64,000 nucleotides of DNA from Streptomyces curacoi (GCF_001513975.1 NZ_KQ947984.1:634226-698225); one strand, 5' to 3'; positions 1 through 9,356 are shown, numbered from the stretch's first letter. A program made the numbers and translations. Notes: generated by a model from the sequence alone, not told the origin.

Positions 1-149
1 GCCTCCCCCGTCGATCCATAACGAACACAGGCGGCGCCCGGATCAGCGGTCCGGCTCCCGCCGCGCGCCTCGCGCGTGACCTCTCCGGCGCCGGCCGTGC
101 TCGGGCGAGGGATGTGCTGGGAGCCGGTGAGCGGGGCCGTGCCTTCCGC

Positions 150-197
150 TGTCGGTGGGCTGTAGGCCATGTCGGTGATCTGTCGGCCGTTTGTCGG
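150..197 (+). promoter_or_regulatory. Five TGTCGG-like direct repeats at about 11-base spacing
   Basis: Hexamers TGTCGG start at 150, 170, 181 and 192, and TGTAGG at 161, so the spacings are 11, 9, 11 and 11 bases. All lie on one face of the helix and end 23 bases before the ABC transporter start at 221. Repeats at 11-base pitch are the usual target of OmpR-type winged-helix proteins, including SARPs, and a SARP gene lies about 2 kb away. The repeats are seen; the link to that SARP is inference. Confidence 0.4.
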
Positions 198-220
198 TGG
201 CCCCTGACACCGTCGTCTGC

Positions 221-1246
221 ATGACGCGAATCGACAAGAACCCCGACGGTGCGAGCACCGCCGTCTCTGTGCGGGGGTTGGTCAAGCACTACGGCGAGAC
301 CAAGGCTCTGGACGGTGTGGACCTCAGTGTGCGGGAGGGCACCGTCATGGGGGTGCTCGGGCCGAACGGGGCCGGGAAGACCACCCTGGTGCGGATCCTG
401 TCCACCCTGCTCGCACCGGATGCCGGACAGGCCACCGTGGCCGGCTACGACGTCGTCCGCCAGCCCCGGCAGCTGCGGCGGGTGATCGGGCTCACCGGGC
501 AGTACGCCTCCGTCGACGAGAAGCTCCCCGGGTGGGAGAACCTGTATCTCATCGGACGGCTGCTGGACCTGCCCCGCAAGGAAGCACGCGCGCGTGCCGA
601 CGAGCTGCTGGAGCGGTTCTCCCTGACCGAGGCCGCCAAGCGGCCCGCCGGCACCTACTCCGGCGGTATGCGGCGGCGGCTCGATCTCGCCGCCTCCATG
701 ATCGGGCGGCCCGTCGTGCTGTTCCTCGACGAACCGACCACGGGACTCGACCCCCGTACCCGCAACGAGGTGTGGGACGAGGTCAAGACCATGGTCGGGG
801 ACGGTGTGACCGTGCTGCTGACCACCCAGTACATGGAGGAGGCCGAGCAGCTCGCGACCGAGCTGACGGTCGTTGACCGGGGCAAGGTCATCGCGGGCGG
901 CGGCATCGAGGAGCTCAAGGCCAAGGTCGGCGGGCGGACGCTGCGGGTCAGGCCGGCCGATGCCCTGCAGTTGCGGCCCCTCGCCGGATACCTGGACGAG
1001 CTCGGCATCACCGGGCTCGCCACCACCACCGTGGACACCGAGACCGGCGCGCTGCTCGTCCCGCTCCTCAGCGACGAGCAGCTCACCGCCGTCGTCGGCG
1101 CCATCGCCGCGCGGGGCATCACGCTCTCCTCCATCACCACCGAACTGCCCAGCCTGGACGAGGTGTTCCTGTCCCTCACCGGCCACCGTGCCAGTGCCCC
1201 GCAGGACGCCGTGCCCGCCGACACCCGCGAGGAGGTCGCCGTATGA
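221..1246 (+). CDS. ABC transporter ATP-binding protein, DrrA-like drug exporter
   Basis: This is the 341-residue ATPase of a two-gene exporter and should sit on the cytoplasmic face, driving the membrane protein encoded next. The Walker A motif GPNGAGKTT is at about residues 47-55, the ABC signature YSGGMRRR near 146, and Walker B FLDEPTTGLDP near 167. A roughly 100-residue C-terminal extension follows, as in DrrA-type daunorubicin-resistance ATPases. ATG at 221 is preferred over an in-frame TTG at 191 because homologues begin close to it. The stop overlaps the permease start by four bases (ATGA). TGTCGG repeats just upstream may control both genes. The substrate cannot be read from the sequence. 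Confidence 0.92.
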   Translation: MTRIDKNPDGASTAVSVRGLVKHYGETKALDGVDLSVREGTVMGVLGPNGAGKTTLVRILSTLLAPDAGQATVAGYDVVRQPRQLRRVIGLTGQYASVDEKLPGWENLYLIGRLLDLPRKEARARADELLERFSLTEAAKRPAGTYSGGMRRRLDLAASMIGRPVVLFLDEPTTGLDPRTRNEVWDEVKTMVGDGVTVLLTTQYMEEAEQLATELTVVDRGKVIAGGGIEELKAKVGGRTLRVRPADALQLRPLAGYLDELGITGLATTTVDTETGALLVPLLSDEQLTAVVGAIAARGITLSSITTELPSLDEVFLSLTGHRASAPQDAVPADTREEVAV

Positions 1247-2055
1247 GCGCCGCCACCACTGTCACCACCACCGACGCCCGCATTCCACTGCGGGCGCATC
1301 TGCGGCACACCGGCGCCCTCGTCCGCCGCAACCTGCTGTGGGTCCGGCAGAACCCGGAGTCGATGTTCGACGCGATCTTGATGCCGATCGTGTTCACCCT
1401 GCTGTTCGTGTACGTCTTCGGCGGCTCGATCGGCCAGGCACTGGGCGGCGGCCAGGACGACTACGTGCAGTACGTGGTGCCCGGAATGATGGCCATGATG
1501 GGCATGAGCATGGCCATGTCGGTCGGCACCGGCTTCAACCAGGACTTCAACACCGGCGTCATGGACCGCTTCCGGTCCCTGCCGATCGGACGCGGCTCGG
1601 TGCTCTTCGCCAAGATCGCGGTGGAGCTGCTGCGGATGCTGGTCGCGACCGCGATCATGCTGGTCGTCGGTGTCCTGGTCGGCTTCGACATCACCAGCTG
1701 GGGCGGGCTGCTCGCGGCCGTGGCACTGGCCGCGCTGTTCGCCACGGCGCTGATGTGGGTGTTCCTCACCCTCGGCGTGGTGCTGCAGAACGCGCAGTCC
1801 GTGCAGGCGATGGGCTTCCTGGTGCTGATGCCGCTCCAGTTCGGCTCGTCGATCTTCGCACCGACCGAGTCGATGCCGGGCTGGCTGCAGTCCTTCACCG
1901 ACGTCAACCCGCTGTCCTCGCTCGCGGACGCCGCGCGCGGGCTGATGGTGGGCGGCCCGGTCGCGCACGACCTGTGGGTGACCGTCGCCTGGTCGGTGGG
2001 GATCACGGCCGTCATGGCGCCGATCGCGATCCACAAGTTCCGCACGAAGAGCTGA
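1243..2055 (+). CDS. ABC-2 type transporter permease, DrrB-like
   Basis: A 270-residue integral membrane protein with about six hydrophobic segments and the ABC-2 permease pattern. After the first helix comes a loop rich in Gly and Met (YVVPGMMAMMGMSMAMSVG), then a cytoplasmic stretch with MDRFRSLPIGRG that is typical of this family. It overlaps the ATPase gene by ATGA, so the two are translationally coupled and form one exporter for a drug or lipid-like compound. The gene ends eight bases before the convergent SARP gene. Which compound is exported is unknown. Confidence 0.9.
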   Translation: MSAATTVTTTDARIPLRAHLRHTGALVRRNLLWVRQNPESMFDAILMPIVFTLLFVYVFGGSIGQALGGGQDDYVQYVVPGMMAMMGMSMAMSVGTGFNQDFNTGVMDRFRSLPIGRGSVLFAKIAVELLRMLVATAIMLVVGVLVGFDITSWGGLLAAVALAALFATALMWVFLTLGVVLQNAQSVQAMGFLVLMPLQFGSSIFAPTESMPGWLQSFTDVNPLSSLADAARGLMVGGPVAHDLWVTVAWSVGITAVMAPIAIHKFRTKS

Positions 2056-2062
2056 GACGCGG

Positions 2063-5000
2063 TCAGATCAGGGCGGCGGCCTCCACGGAGGAGAGACCGC
2101 TGCCCTCCGCGTACGCCGCCTCGTACGCCGCGTCGCCCAGTACGGCGCGGGTGTGCCGCACCGCCCGGTGGCGCACCTCGCGCTCCTGGGACGACGGGAC
2201 GTGCCGGGGCGGCAGCAGGGCGTCGGCGGCGCCCAGGCAGCGGGCGGCGTCGCGGGCGCGCCGTCCGCCGTCGACCCGGGCGAGGGCGAACGCGGCAGTG
2301 GTCAGATACGCCGAGCGCATCTGCGGGGCGATGGCCTCGGACAGCGGGTCCCCGGCGCGTTCCAGGGCACGCCTGATCGTGTGCAGGGACTCCGCGTAGC
2401 ACCCGTCGACGGCGTCCAGCCAGGCCTCCGCGCCGAGGATGAACGCGTCGAAGATGATGAAGTGCGCGATCTTGAACTGCTCGCGCAGCAGCCGGAGCTG
2501 CTCACGCGCCTGGGGAACCCGGTCGGTCATGCCGAACAGGCCGGCCAGGATCAGCCGGGCGAAGGGCATCGCCTGGTCGGTCGCGCCGCTCGACTGCTCG
2601 ATGACCTCGCGCAGCAGCCGCTCCCCCCGCTCGGCCTCGCCCCCCTCGATCAGGACTGCGGCGAGCCGGGCGCTGAGCACGCCCGTCTGGGCGCGGGCGC
2701 CGAGGCGTTCGGCATGGTCGATCGCCGCCTGGTAGTCGTCCGCGGCCGCCCGGTAGTCGCCCCTGCGCTCATGTGCCTCGGCGCGCGCGGCGAACGCCTC
2801 CGCGGTGCCCCACAGATCGCCGAGGCGGCGGTAGATCGCCAGCGACTCGTCGGCGTCCTGGGTGGCGTCACCCGCCCATTCGGGGCGGTTGGCGAGCAGA
2901 TTGGCCCTCATCTGCAGATTGGCGGCGAGGTCCCACTCGAATCCGGGGGCGCCGCGGCAGGTTTCGACGGCGGCGTCGGCGATCGTCCGCACCCGCCGCA
3001 CGTCCCCGGTGAGCAGGACGGCGTAGAACCACAGGGAGCCCGGGAACCGGCACCCCTGCGGGAGCCCGGGCTCGTACGTCTCGCCGACGACGCGCAGCTT
3101 CCGCTGCCTCTCCGGTGTCTGCCAGGCGTCCAGTTCGGTGTCCATGCAGGCGAGGTGGACCAGGTGGACACCGCGCCGGGCCTCGGCGAGAACCTCGCCG
3201 GTCCAGGGCGGCGGGGTGGCCGTGCAGCGCTCCCACAGCGGGGCGGGGGGCCGGGCGGGCTCGGTGAAGGGGTCGGGGCCGAGGTCATGGACCGCGCGGC
3301 ACCAGTTGCGGGCGAGGATGCGCTGGTCGCGCATCTGCCAGTACCAGGCCATCGACAGGACCAGGCACAGCGCCTCCTGCTCGTCGCGTACGGCGACGGC
3401 GTGGTGCAGGGCGGCGCGGATGTTCTCGCTCTCGCGCTCGATCCGCTGGATGGCGGCGAGTTGACCGGCGCCGTGCAGCAACGGCTCGGTGGTGCGGGCG
3501 AGTTCGCGGTAGTACGTCAGATGCGCGCGCTCGGCCTCCGCCCGCTGTCCGGCCTCGTCGAGCCGTTCGGCGGCGTACTCGGCGACGGTCTCCAGCAGCC
3601 GGTAGCGCATGCCGCTCCCGGCCTCACCGTCCGGTAAGGGGGTGGCCACGACCAAGGTCTTGTCGACGAGCGAGCCGAGCGAGTGGAGGGCGGCGGGCCC
3701 GCACACGGCCTCGGCGGCGGCGAGATCACAGCCGCCCGCGAACACCGACAGCCGCCGCAGCACATCCCGTTCGCCCTCGTCCAGCAGCTCCCAGGACCAG
3801 TCGACGACCGCGCGGAGGGTCTGCTGCCGGGGCAGGACGGTACGGCTGCCGGAGGTCAGAAGGCGGAAGCGGTCGTCGAGCCGGTCGGCGATCTGGCGTG
3901 GCGTCAGCATGCGGAGCCGGGCGGCGGCCAGCTCGATCGCGAGGGGGAGGCCGTCGAGCCGCCGGCAGATCTCGGCGCAGGCCGCCGCGGTCTCGTCGTC
4001 GGCGTCGACGCGGAAGCCGGGCCTCGCGGCGGCGCCCCGGTCGGCGAGGAGCCGCAGCGCGACGGGCTCGGGCAGCGGCTCGACGGGGCGCAGCAACTCC
4101 CCCGGCACGCCGAGGGGTTCACGGCTGGTGGCGAGCACCGTCAGCGCCGGGCAGCGCTCCAGCAGCTCCTCCACCAGACGGGCGGCGGCCTCGACGACGT
4201 GCTCGCAGTTGTCGAGGATCAGCAGCATACGGCGCCTGCCGCAGTGCTCGGCGAGCCGCTCGACGGGGTCGTCGTGCCGGTCGGTACCGGCGCGCATCGC
4301 CTCCGCCCCGGCGCCGTACAGCACGGTCTCGCGGGCACCGACGGCGGTGAGCACGGCGTCCGGTACGGCCTTGGGGTCGTCCACCGGCGCGAGCTCGGCC
4401 AGCCACACCCCGTCCGGGGCACTGTCCCGGACCCTCTCGGCGGCCTCCTGCGACAGCCGCGTCTTCCCGGCCCCGCCGGGGCCGAGCAGGGTGACGAGCC
4501 GGGCGGTGCCGAGGTCGCCGCGGATGGCCTCGATGTCGGACTCCCGGCCGACGAAGGAGGTGAGCCGGGCGCGGAGGTTGCCGGGTGGGAGTGGGGCGGG
4601 TGGCAGTGGGGCGGGTGTGGGGGCGGGAGTGCGGTGTGGGTGGGTGGTGAGGTCGGGGGCGGGGCGCTCGGCGGGGCCGGTGGGGTCGCCGGAGGGCCCG
4701 CACGGGGGCGGGACCGTCGGCCGCAGCAACTCCTCGTGCAGGGAGCGCAGTTCCGGCCCCGGGTCGGAGCCGAGGCGGTCCGCAAGGAGTCGGCGTACGT
4801 CCTCGTAGGCCGCCAGTGCCTTCGCCGTGCGGCCAGCGTCGCGCAGGGCGCGCAGACGGAGGGCCTGGAGGGGCTCGTCCAGGGGGTGGGTGTCGCACAG
4901 GGCGGTCAGCTCGGGCAGGCACTGTTCGGCGTGGCCGAGGGCGAGGGCGGCGGTGTGACGGGCGCGCAGGGCGTCGAGCCGCCGGGTCTCCCAGCGGGCC

Positions 5001-5548
5001 GCCTCGGCGGTGCGGTCGGGGAGATCGGCGAGGGCGGGGCCGCGCCACAGGGCGAGGGCGTCGTCGAGGACGCCGGCCGCCTTGCCGGGGTCGTCGTCGG
5101 CCAACGCGCGCGTGCCCTCGCCGACGAGGCGTTCGAAGCGGTGCAGGTCGATGTCGTCGGGCGCGGCGGCCAGGCGGTACCCGCCCTCCGCCGACAGGAC
5201 GGCGTCCGCTCCGAGCGCCCGCCGCAACCGCCCGACGAGCGCCTGCAACGCCCCCGTCGCGTCGGCGGGCGGATCCCCGTCCCACACCTCGTCGACCAGC
5301 AGCCCCATCGGCACGGCCCGGCCACCCCGCAACGCCAGCACGGTCAACAGAGCACGCAAACGCGCCCCACCGACCGGAACGGGGCTGCCGTCGGGGCGGA
5401 GTACCTGGGTGGTGCCGAGGATGCGATAGCGCACGGGGTCCATTGTCTCTGGTGGGGTGGGGGCGGTCAGGGCAGTGGGGCGGTCAGGGGTGGGGGCGGC
5501 CGGGAGATCCAGGGCCGGGCCGGATGGCGAGGTCATGGGGCGGCGCAC
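2063..5548 (-). CDS. SARP/AfsR-type transcriptional regulator with BTAD, NB-ARC and TPR domains
   Basis: A large (1161-residue) regulator. Residues about 40-130 form an OmpR-like winged helix and about 135-280 the bacterial transcriptional activation domain, together the SARP module. A Pro-rich linker leads to an NB-ARC/STAND ATPase with P-loop LGPGGAGKTRL near residue 355 and Walker B LLILDNCEH. The C-terminal third is Ala/Arg-rich helical repeats consistent with TPRs. GTG at 5548 has GGAGG nine bases upstream; a downstream ATG at 5443, just before the winged helix, is the alternative. STAND regulators switch on ATP binding. Convergent to the DrrAB-like exporter, it is a plausible regulator of that pair, but its targets are inferred. 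Confidence 0.9.
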   Translation of the reverse strand: MRRPMTSPSGPALDLPAAPTPDRPTALTAPTPPETMDPVRYRILGTTQVLRPDGSPVPVGGARLRALLTVLALRGGRAVPMGLLVDEVWDGDPPADATGALQALVGRLRRALGADAVLSAEGGYRLAAAPDDIDLHRFERLVGEGTRALADDDPGKAAGVLDDALALWRGPALADLPDRTAEAARWETRRLDALRARHTAALALGHAEQCLPELTALCDTHPLDEPLQALRLRALRDAGRTAKALAAYEDVRRLLADRLGSDPGPELRSLHEELLRPTVPPPCGPSGDPTGPAERPAPDLTTHPHRTPAPTPAPLPPAPLPPGNLRARLTSFVGRESDIEAIRGDLGTARLVTLLGPGGAGKTRLSQEAAERVRDSAPDGVWLAELAPVDDPKAVPDAVLTAVGARETVLYGAGAEAMRAGTDRHDDPVERLAEHCGRRRMLLILDNCEHVVEAAARLVEELLERCPALTVLATSREPLGVPGELLRPVEPLPEPVALRLLADRGAAARPGFRVDADDETAAACAEICRRLDGLPLAIELAAARLRMLTPRQIADRLDDRFRLLTSGSRTVLPRQQTLRAVVDWSWELLDEGERDVLRRLSVFAGGCDLAAAEAVCGPAALHSLGSLVDKTLVVATPLPDGEAGSGMRYRLLETVAEYAAERLDEAGQRAEAERAHLTYYRELARTTEPLLHGAGQLAAIQRIERESENIRAALHHAVAVRDEQEALCLVLSMAWYWQMRDQRILARNWCRAVHDLGPDPFTEPARPPAPLWERCTATPPPWTGEVLAEARRGVHLVHLACMDTELDAWQTPERQRKLRVVGETYEPGLPQGCRFPGSLWFYAVLLTGDVRRVRTIADAAVETCRGAPGFEWDLAANLQMRANLLANRPEWAGDATQDADESLAIYRRLGDLWGTAEAFAARAEAHERRGDYRAAADDYQAAIDHAERLGARAQTGVLSARLAAVLIEGGEAERGERLLREVIEQSSGATDQAMPFARLILAGLFGMTDRVPQAREQLRLLREQFKIAHFIIFDAFILGAEAWLDAVDGCYAESLHTIRRALERAGDPLSEAIAPQMRSAYLTTAAFALARVDGGRRARDAARCLGAADALLPPRHVPSSQEREVRHRAVRHTRAVLGDAAYEAAYAEGSGLSSVEAAALI

Positions 5549-5573
5549 GAGAGCTCGCCTCCGCCAACCGACC

Positions 5574-6260
5574 TCAGCCCGCCCCTCCCCCTGGCCGAGG
5601 GACTGTGCTCAGGGTCTCCAGCAGGTCTGCCGGCGCGGCCGGTGGCAGGCCCGTCACCTCTGTGCCCGGTGTCGTGCCGTCGTGGGGCAGGCCCCGGGCC
5701 TCGCGGACCGCGTGCGACAGCCAGGAGTCCGTGCCCGGCACCTCAAGGGTCACGAGGACGCCCTTGTCGGCCTCCGCGAACCACTTCGGGCACTCCCGTA
5801 CCGACCGCAGCGACCGCTCCCCGGCACCCGGCTCCCCTGTGCGCGAGCCCGGCGCCGCCTCGGCCAAGCCCTGCCTCAGGACCTGGATGGCCCGTACCCG
5901 GCCCCGCGTCTCCGGCAGGTCCGGGTCGCCGTGGAACTCGGCCGTGAGCAGGCCGGTCAGGCGTAGCCGGTCCCCCGGCACCACGTCGCCCAGCTCCTCC
6001 TCCGCGAGGACCTCGACCGGATATGTGTGCAGAGCCACCACGAGCCCGCTCTCCGCCCGCAGGACCCGCACCGCGCCCCCGTCCCCCGGCACGTCCTCCA
6101 CCGGACCGGCGATCTCGGTGAGCCGGTCGTGCCGGCCGCCGCCCAGCAGGTCGTCGGCGGGCTGGAACAGCAAGGGCCAGCTCACCTCGTCCCCCAACGA
6201 GAACGGCGTACCGCAACACTCCATCTGCCAGTCCGCGTAGAACACATGCCACAGCCCCAT
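5574..6260 (-). CDS. DUF6578-like conserved protein
   Basis: A 228-residue soluble protein beginning GLWHVFYADWQMECCGTPF, an opening I associate with the Streptomyces DUF6578 family of unknown function. The rest is acidic, without transmembrane segments or a recognisable catalytic motif, and includes a stretch resembling an OB-like or beta-rich fold (VALHTYPVEVLAEEELGDVV). ATG at 6260 has GGAAGG upstream; longer starts would run into the promoter region of the divergent protease gene. It lies 25 bases upstream of the SARP gene on the same strand and may share its transcript. The family name is from memory; the function is unknown. Confidence 0.7.
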   Translation of the reverse strand: MGLWHVFYADWQMECCGTPFSLGDEVSWPLLFQPADDLLGGGRHDRLTEIAGPVEDVPGDGGAVRVLRAESGLVVALHTYPVEVLAEEELGDVVPGDRLRLTGLLTAEFHGDPDLPETRGRVRAIQVLRQGLAEAAPGSRTGEPGAGERSLRSVRECPKWFAEADKGVLVTLEVPGTDSWLSHAVREARGLPHDGTTPGTEVTGLPPAAPADLLETLSTVPRPGGGAG

Positions 6261-6364
6261 GCCCCCACCTTCCCCGGAACCACCGGCCGACCGCGAGACG
6301 TTTTCCCCCCATGCCCGGTACGGTCGGGCAGTCCCGACACCCCGTCCCACAGGAGCCCCGCCCC

Positions 6365-7165
6365 ATGACCACCGCCCTCACCCGCCCCGGCGACCGACGG
6401 ATCAGCCCCGTCTTCGTCGGGATCCTGGCCGTCACGGCGGTGACCGGCTGGGCCACCTGGACCGGCTTCGCCGAGCAGCCCGGCCTGGCCGTGTTCCTGT
6501 TCGTGACCGCGGCCTGGATCGTGTCCCTGTGTCTGCACGAGTACGCACACGCGCGTACCGCCCTGCACAGCGGCGACATCTCGGTGGGCGCGAAGGGCTA
6601 TCTCACGCTCAACCCGCTGAAGTACACGCACGCGCTGCTCAGCATCATCCTCCCCGTCATCTTCGTGATCATGGGCGGTATCGGGCTCCCCGGCGGTGCC
6701 GTCTTCATCGAGCACGGACGGATCCGGGGGCGCTGGCGGCACAGTCTGATCTCGGCGGCCGGCCCGCTGACGAACGTCCTCTTCGCCGTCGTGTGCACCG
6801 CCCCGTTCTGGCTGGACGCGCTCCACGGCGTCCCCCACCACTTCCGGTTCGCGCTCGCCTTCCTCGCCCTGCTCCAGGTCACGGCCGCGATCCTGAACTT
6901 CCTGCCGGTCCCGGGTCTGGACGGCTACGGCGTGATCGAGCCCTGGCTGCCGCACTCCGTCAAGCGCCAGGTGGAGCCGTTCGCCCCGTTCGGCCTGCTG
7001 CTCGTATTCGCGCTGCTGTGGCTGGGGCCGGTCAACGGCGTGTTCTTCGACTTCGTCGACGCCGTCCTGCGCGGGCTGGGCATCAACGAGTTCGAGACGT
7101 ACTGCGGCTACAACCTGTTCCGCTTCTGGCAGGACCCGAACGAGCTCTGCTCGATCAGCCCCTGA
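6365..7165 (+). CDS. Site-2 protease family (M50) membrane zinc metalloprotease
   Basis: A 266-residue polytopic protein. The zinc-binding motif HEYAH (HExxH) lies in a hydrophobic helix near residue 58. The second M50 signature, seen as NFLPVPGLDGYG near residue 178, supplies the third metal ligand. Such proteases cut transmembrane substrates within the membrane, often anti-sigma factors. ATG at 6365 follows a GGAG-like sequence; an upstream in-frame ATG at 6311 gives only a charged non-conserved extension. No PDZ domain is visible, so it is the short form. Its stop overlaps the 3' end of the convergent small gene by 11 bases. The substrate is unknown. Confidence 0.9.
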   Translation: MTTALTRPGDRRISPVFVGILAVTAVTGWATWTGFAEQPGLAVFLFVTAAWIVSLCLHEYAHARTALHSGDISVGAKGYLTLNPLKYTHALLSIILPVIFVIMGGIGLPGGAVFIEHGRIRGRWRHSLISAAGPLTNVLFAVVCTAPFWLDALHGVPHHFRFALAFLALLQVTAAILNFLPVPGLDGYGVIEPWLPHSVKRQVEPFAPFGLLLVFALLWLGPVNGVFFDFVDAVLRGLGINEFETYCGYNLFRFWQDPNELCSISP

Positions 7166-7340
7166 CGGCGTCCTTGCGGGCGGCCCGGCCGCGCTTGACG
7201 TAGTACCAGGCCATGTTCGACGACAGCCCCGCGAGCAGCACCCACACGATCCCCAGCCAGCTGCCCCGGGTGAAGGACACGACCGCCGCGGCCACGGAGA
7301 GCACACAGAGGATCAGGGTGTAGTAGGCGAGGCGGGGCAT
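7155..7340 (-). CDS. Small two-helix membrane protein
   Basis: A 61-residue protein with two hydrophobic segments (about residues 6-23 and 29-47) and a basic C-terminus, the layout of a small inner-membrane hairpin with an Arg/Lys-rich cytoplasmic tail. ATG at 7340 is preceded by AGGAG at good spacing. The codons have the G/C-rich third positions of neighbouring real genes. It converges on the M50 protease gene with an 11-base overlap. It is a conserved-looking hypothetical of Streptomyces type; no function can be assigned. Confidence 0.75.
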   Translation of the reverse strand: MPRLAYYTLILCVLSVAAAVVSFTRGSWLGIVWVLLAGLSSNMAWYYVKRGRAARKDAVRG

Positions 7341-7414
7341 GGGGTCGGCTCCTGTCGGGGGACACTGCTTGCACTGCTTGGACTGCTTTGGTGAAGCCAG
7401 TGTCCCCCATCGGC

Positions 7415-8140
7415 TCATACGTCCGTGACGCGGAGCCCCGCGTGCGCCTTGTACCGCCGGTTCACCGAGATCAGGTTCGCGACCAGCGACTCCACCTGGT
7501 GGGCGTTGCGCAGCCGGCCCGCGAAGATGCCGCGCATCCCGGGGATACGGCCGGCCAGCGCCTGGACGATCTCGACGTCCGCCCGCACCTCGCCCAGCAC
7601 CATCACATCCGTGTCGATCTCGTCGATCTCCGGGTCCTGGAGCAGGACCGCCGACAGATGGTGGAAGGCCGCCGTCACCCGCGAGTCCGGCAGCAGGGCC
7701 GCGGCCTGCTCGGCGGCGCTGCCCTCCGCCGGCTTCAGCGCGTAGGCGCCCTTCTTGTCGAAGCCGAGCGGGTTGACGCAGTCGACGACCAGCTTGCCGG
7801 CCAGTTCCTCGCGCAGCGACTCCAGCGTCTTGCCGTGGCCCTCCCACGGCACGGCGACGATCACGATGTCGCTGCGCCGCGCGCACTCGGCGTTGTCCGC
7901 CCCCTCGACACCGTGCCCGAGCTCCTCGGCGGCGGTCTGGGCGCGGTCGGCGGCCCGCGAGCCGATGATCACCTTCTGGCCGGCCTTGGCGAGCCGGTAG
8001 GCGAGGCCCTTGCCCTGCGGCCCGGTCCCGCCGAGGACGCCGACGACGAGACCGGAGACGTCGGGGAGGTCCCACGGGTCCTTGGCGGGGGCCTTCGCGG
8101 GAGCCCCCTCGGGCTGCTGTGCACTGTCGGTTGAGGTCAT
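7415..8140 (-). CDS. npdG: NADPH-dependent F420 reductase (F420H2:NADP oxidoreductase)
   Basis: A 241-residue Rossmann-fold enzyme that moves hydride between NADPH and the deazaflavin cofactor F420, supplying F420H2 to other reductases. The N-terminus is disordered and Ala/Pro-rich; then comes VVGVLGGTGPQGKGLA (residues about 32-47), the dinucleotide-binding loop typical of Fno/NpdG, followed by IGSR, the arginine that favours NADP. DCVNPLGFDKKGAY and AAFHHLSA are family-like. It appears monocistronic between the small membrane protein and the sialidase gene. F420 use is common in actinomycetes and fits the organism call. Confidence 0.92.
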   Translation of the reverse strand: MTSTDSAQQPEGAPAKAPAKDPWDLPDVSGLVVGVLGGTGPQGKGLAYRLAKAGQKVIIGSRAADRAQTAAEELGHGVEGADNAECARRSDIVIVAVPWEGHGKTLESLREELAGKLVVDCVNPLGFDKKGAYALKPAEGSAAEQAAALLPDSRVTAAFHHLSAVLLQDPEIDEIDTDVMVLGEVRADVEIVQALAGRIPGMRGIFAGRLRNAHQVESLVANLISVNRRYKAHAGLRVTDV

Positions 8141-8177
8141 GGCCCGACTTTACGTGCGCCCCGTCCGCACCGGCGGC

Positions 8178-9251
8178 TCAGGTGAGCTGCGTCACGGGCA
8201 GCCGCCGGAAGGTGATGGTCTCGTACGGGCCGAAGTCGCCGGTCTCGTAGAGGAGTCCGACGGTCCCGGCGTCGATCCGTACGAGGTCCGAGTACGCGGC
8301 GGGCAGCCCGTCGACCGTGTGCACGGGCCGCCAGGTGGTGCCGCCGTCGGTGGAGGCGCGGATGGTCATCAGGGCGCGGGCGGCGGGGTCGGCGGGTCCG
8401 GAGAAGAGCAGCACGTCGGGGTCGCGGAGCTGGAGCACACTGCCCTCGCAGATCGGGGCGGCCAGGCCGGCCTGCGGGCGGAAGGGCTTGACCAGCGTCT
8501 TCCCGCCGTCCGCGGAGTGGGCGTCGGCGCGGTTGCCGGGGGACGGGGAGTCGTTGCGGGTGTTGAAGTAGACGCGGCCGTCGGGGAGTTCGGCGGCGGT
8601 GGTCTCGTTGACGTTGACGTAGCCGTCGGTGTTCTCGTCGACATAGCCGAGGTACCAGTTGGCGCCGCGGTCGTCGCTGAGCAGACAGTGGCCGCTGTTG
8701 TACCGGGCCTCCGTGCCGGTGTCGGTGCCGGTGGGCGGGATCGTGTGGTTGGCGGGGACGACCACCCGGCCGGTGCTCAGCTGGATCGCATGGCCGGGCG
8801 TGGTGGCGTACCACCGCCACCCCGGCCTCTTCACCTGCGCGGTGATCTCCTTCGAGCTGGACCAGGTGAGGCCGTCGTCGTCGCTGTGGCGCACCCAGAT
8901 CCGGCGGCCGTCGGCGTCGCTCACCTCGCCGCGCAGGATGGCGTCCTCGGTGGCGGTGGCGTGGTTGCGGATGTAGACGAGCAGGATGCGGCCCGTGTCG
9001 AGGACGACGGGAGCGGGGTTGCCGGCGAGGTGCCAGTTGTTGTCGGCGGCGACCTGCAGGGGGCCCCAGGTGCGCCCGCCGTCCGTCGACCGCTTCAGCA
9101 CGATGTCGATGTGGCCGTGGTCGCGGGCGGAGTCGACCCGGCCCTCGCAGAAGGCGAGCACCGTGCCCGGCCGGCTGACGACGACGGCCGGGATACGGAA
9201 GGAGGCATACCCCTCCCGGCCCGCGCGGAAGGGGACGCTGGTCTCGGACAT
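8178..9251 (-). CDS. Exo-alpha-sialidase (neuraminidase), GH33-like
   Basis: A 357-residue six-bladed propeller hydrolase that releases terminal sialic acids. The N-terminal FRIP motif (residues 18-21) carries the arginine of the catalytic triad that holds the carboxylate. Asp-box repeats are visible as STDGGRTW, SDDDGLTW and STDGGTTW, with a weaker SADGGKTL. No signal peptide or carbohydrate-binding module is present, so it is either cytoplasmic or exported without a classical signal, unusual for a polymer-acting sialidase. ATG at 9251 has GAGGAG upstream; an upstream in-frame ATG at 9275 lacks one. It faces the SIS-like gene across a 105-base divergent promoter region. Confidence 0.88.
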   Translation of the reverse strand: MSETSVPFRAGREGYASFRIPAVVVSRPGTVLAFCEGRVDSARDHGHIDIVLKRSTDGGRTWGPLQVAADNNWHLAGNPAPVVLDTGRILLVYIRNHATATEDAILRGEVSDADGRRIWVRHSDDDGLTWSSSKEITAQVKRPGWRWYATTPGHAIQLSTGRVVVPANHTIPPTGTDTGTEARYNSGHCLLSDDRGANWYLGYVDENTDGYVNVNETTAAELPDGRVYFNTRNDSPSPGNRADAHSADGGKTLVKPFRPQAGLAAPICEGSVLQLRDPDVLLFSGPADPAARALMTIRASTDGGTTWRPVHTVDGLPAAYSDLVRIDAGTVGLLYETGDFGPYETITFRRLPVTQLT

Positions 9252-9356
9252 GGTCGGACTCCTCAACATGGCCACCGGGCCCTGTGCTTCCCCATGCCGG
9301 GCGAATTCGTGGTGAACTCCGGGTCACGAGTGTCCGTTTGCGGCAGGATGCGCCCT

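Noticed and set aside
655-2034. Long open frames opposite the ABC transporter genes, and many similar ones opposite other genes.
   Set aside because: High-GC DNA leaves long antisense frames open; their translations are His/Arg/Asp-rich low-complexity sequence with no motifs, while the sense frames encode known families.
6311-6364. Upstream start for the M50 protease.
   Set aside because: It adds only a charged, non-conserved segment before the normal membrane-protein start at 6365.
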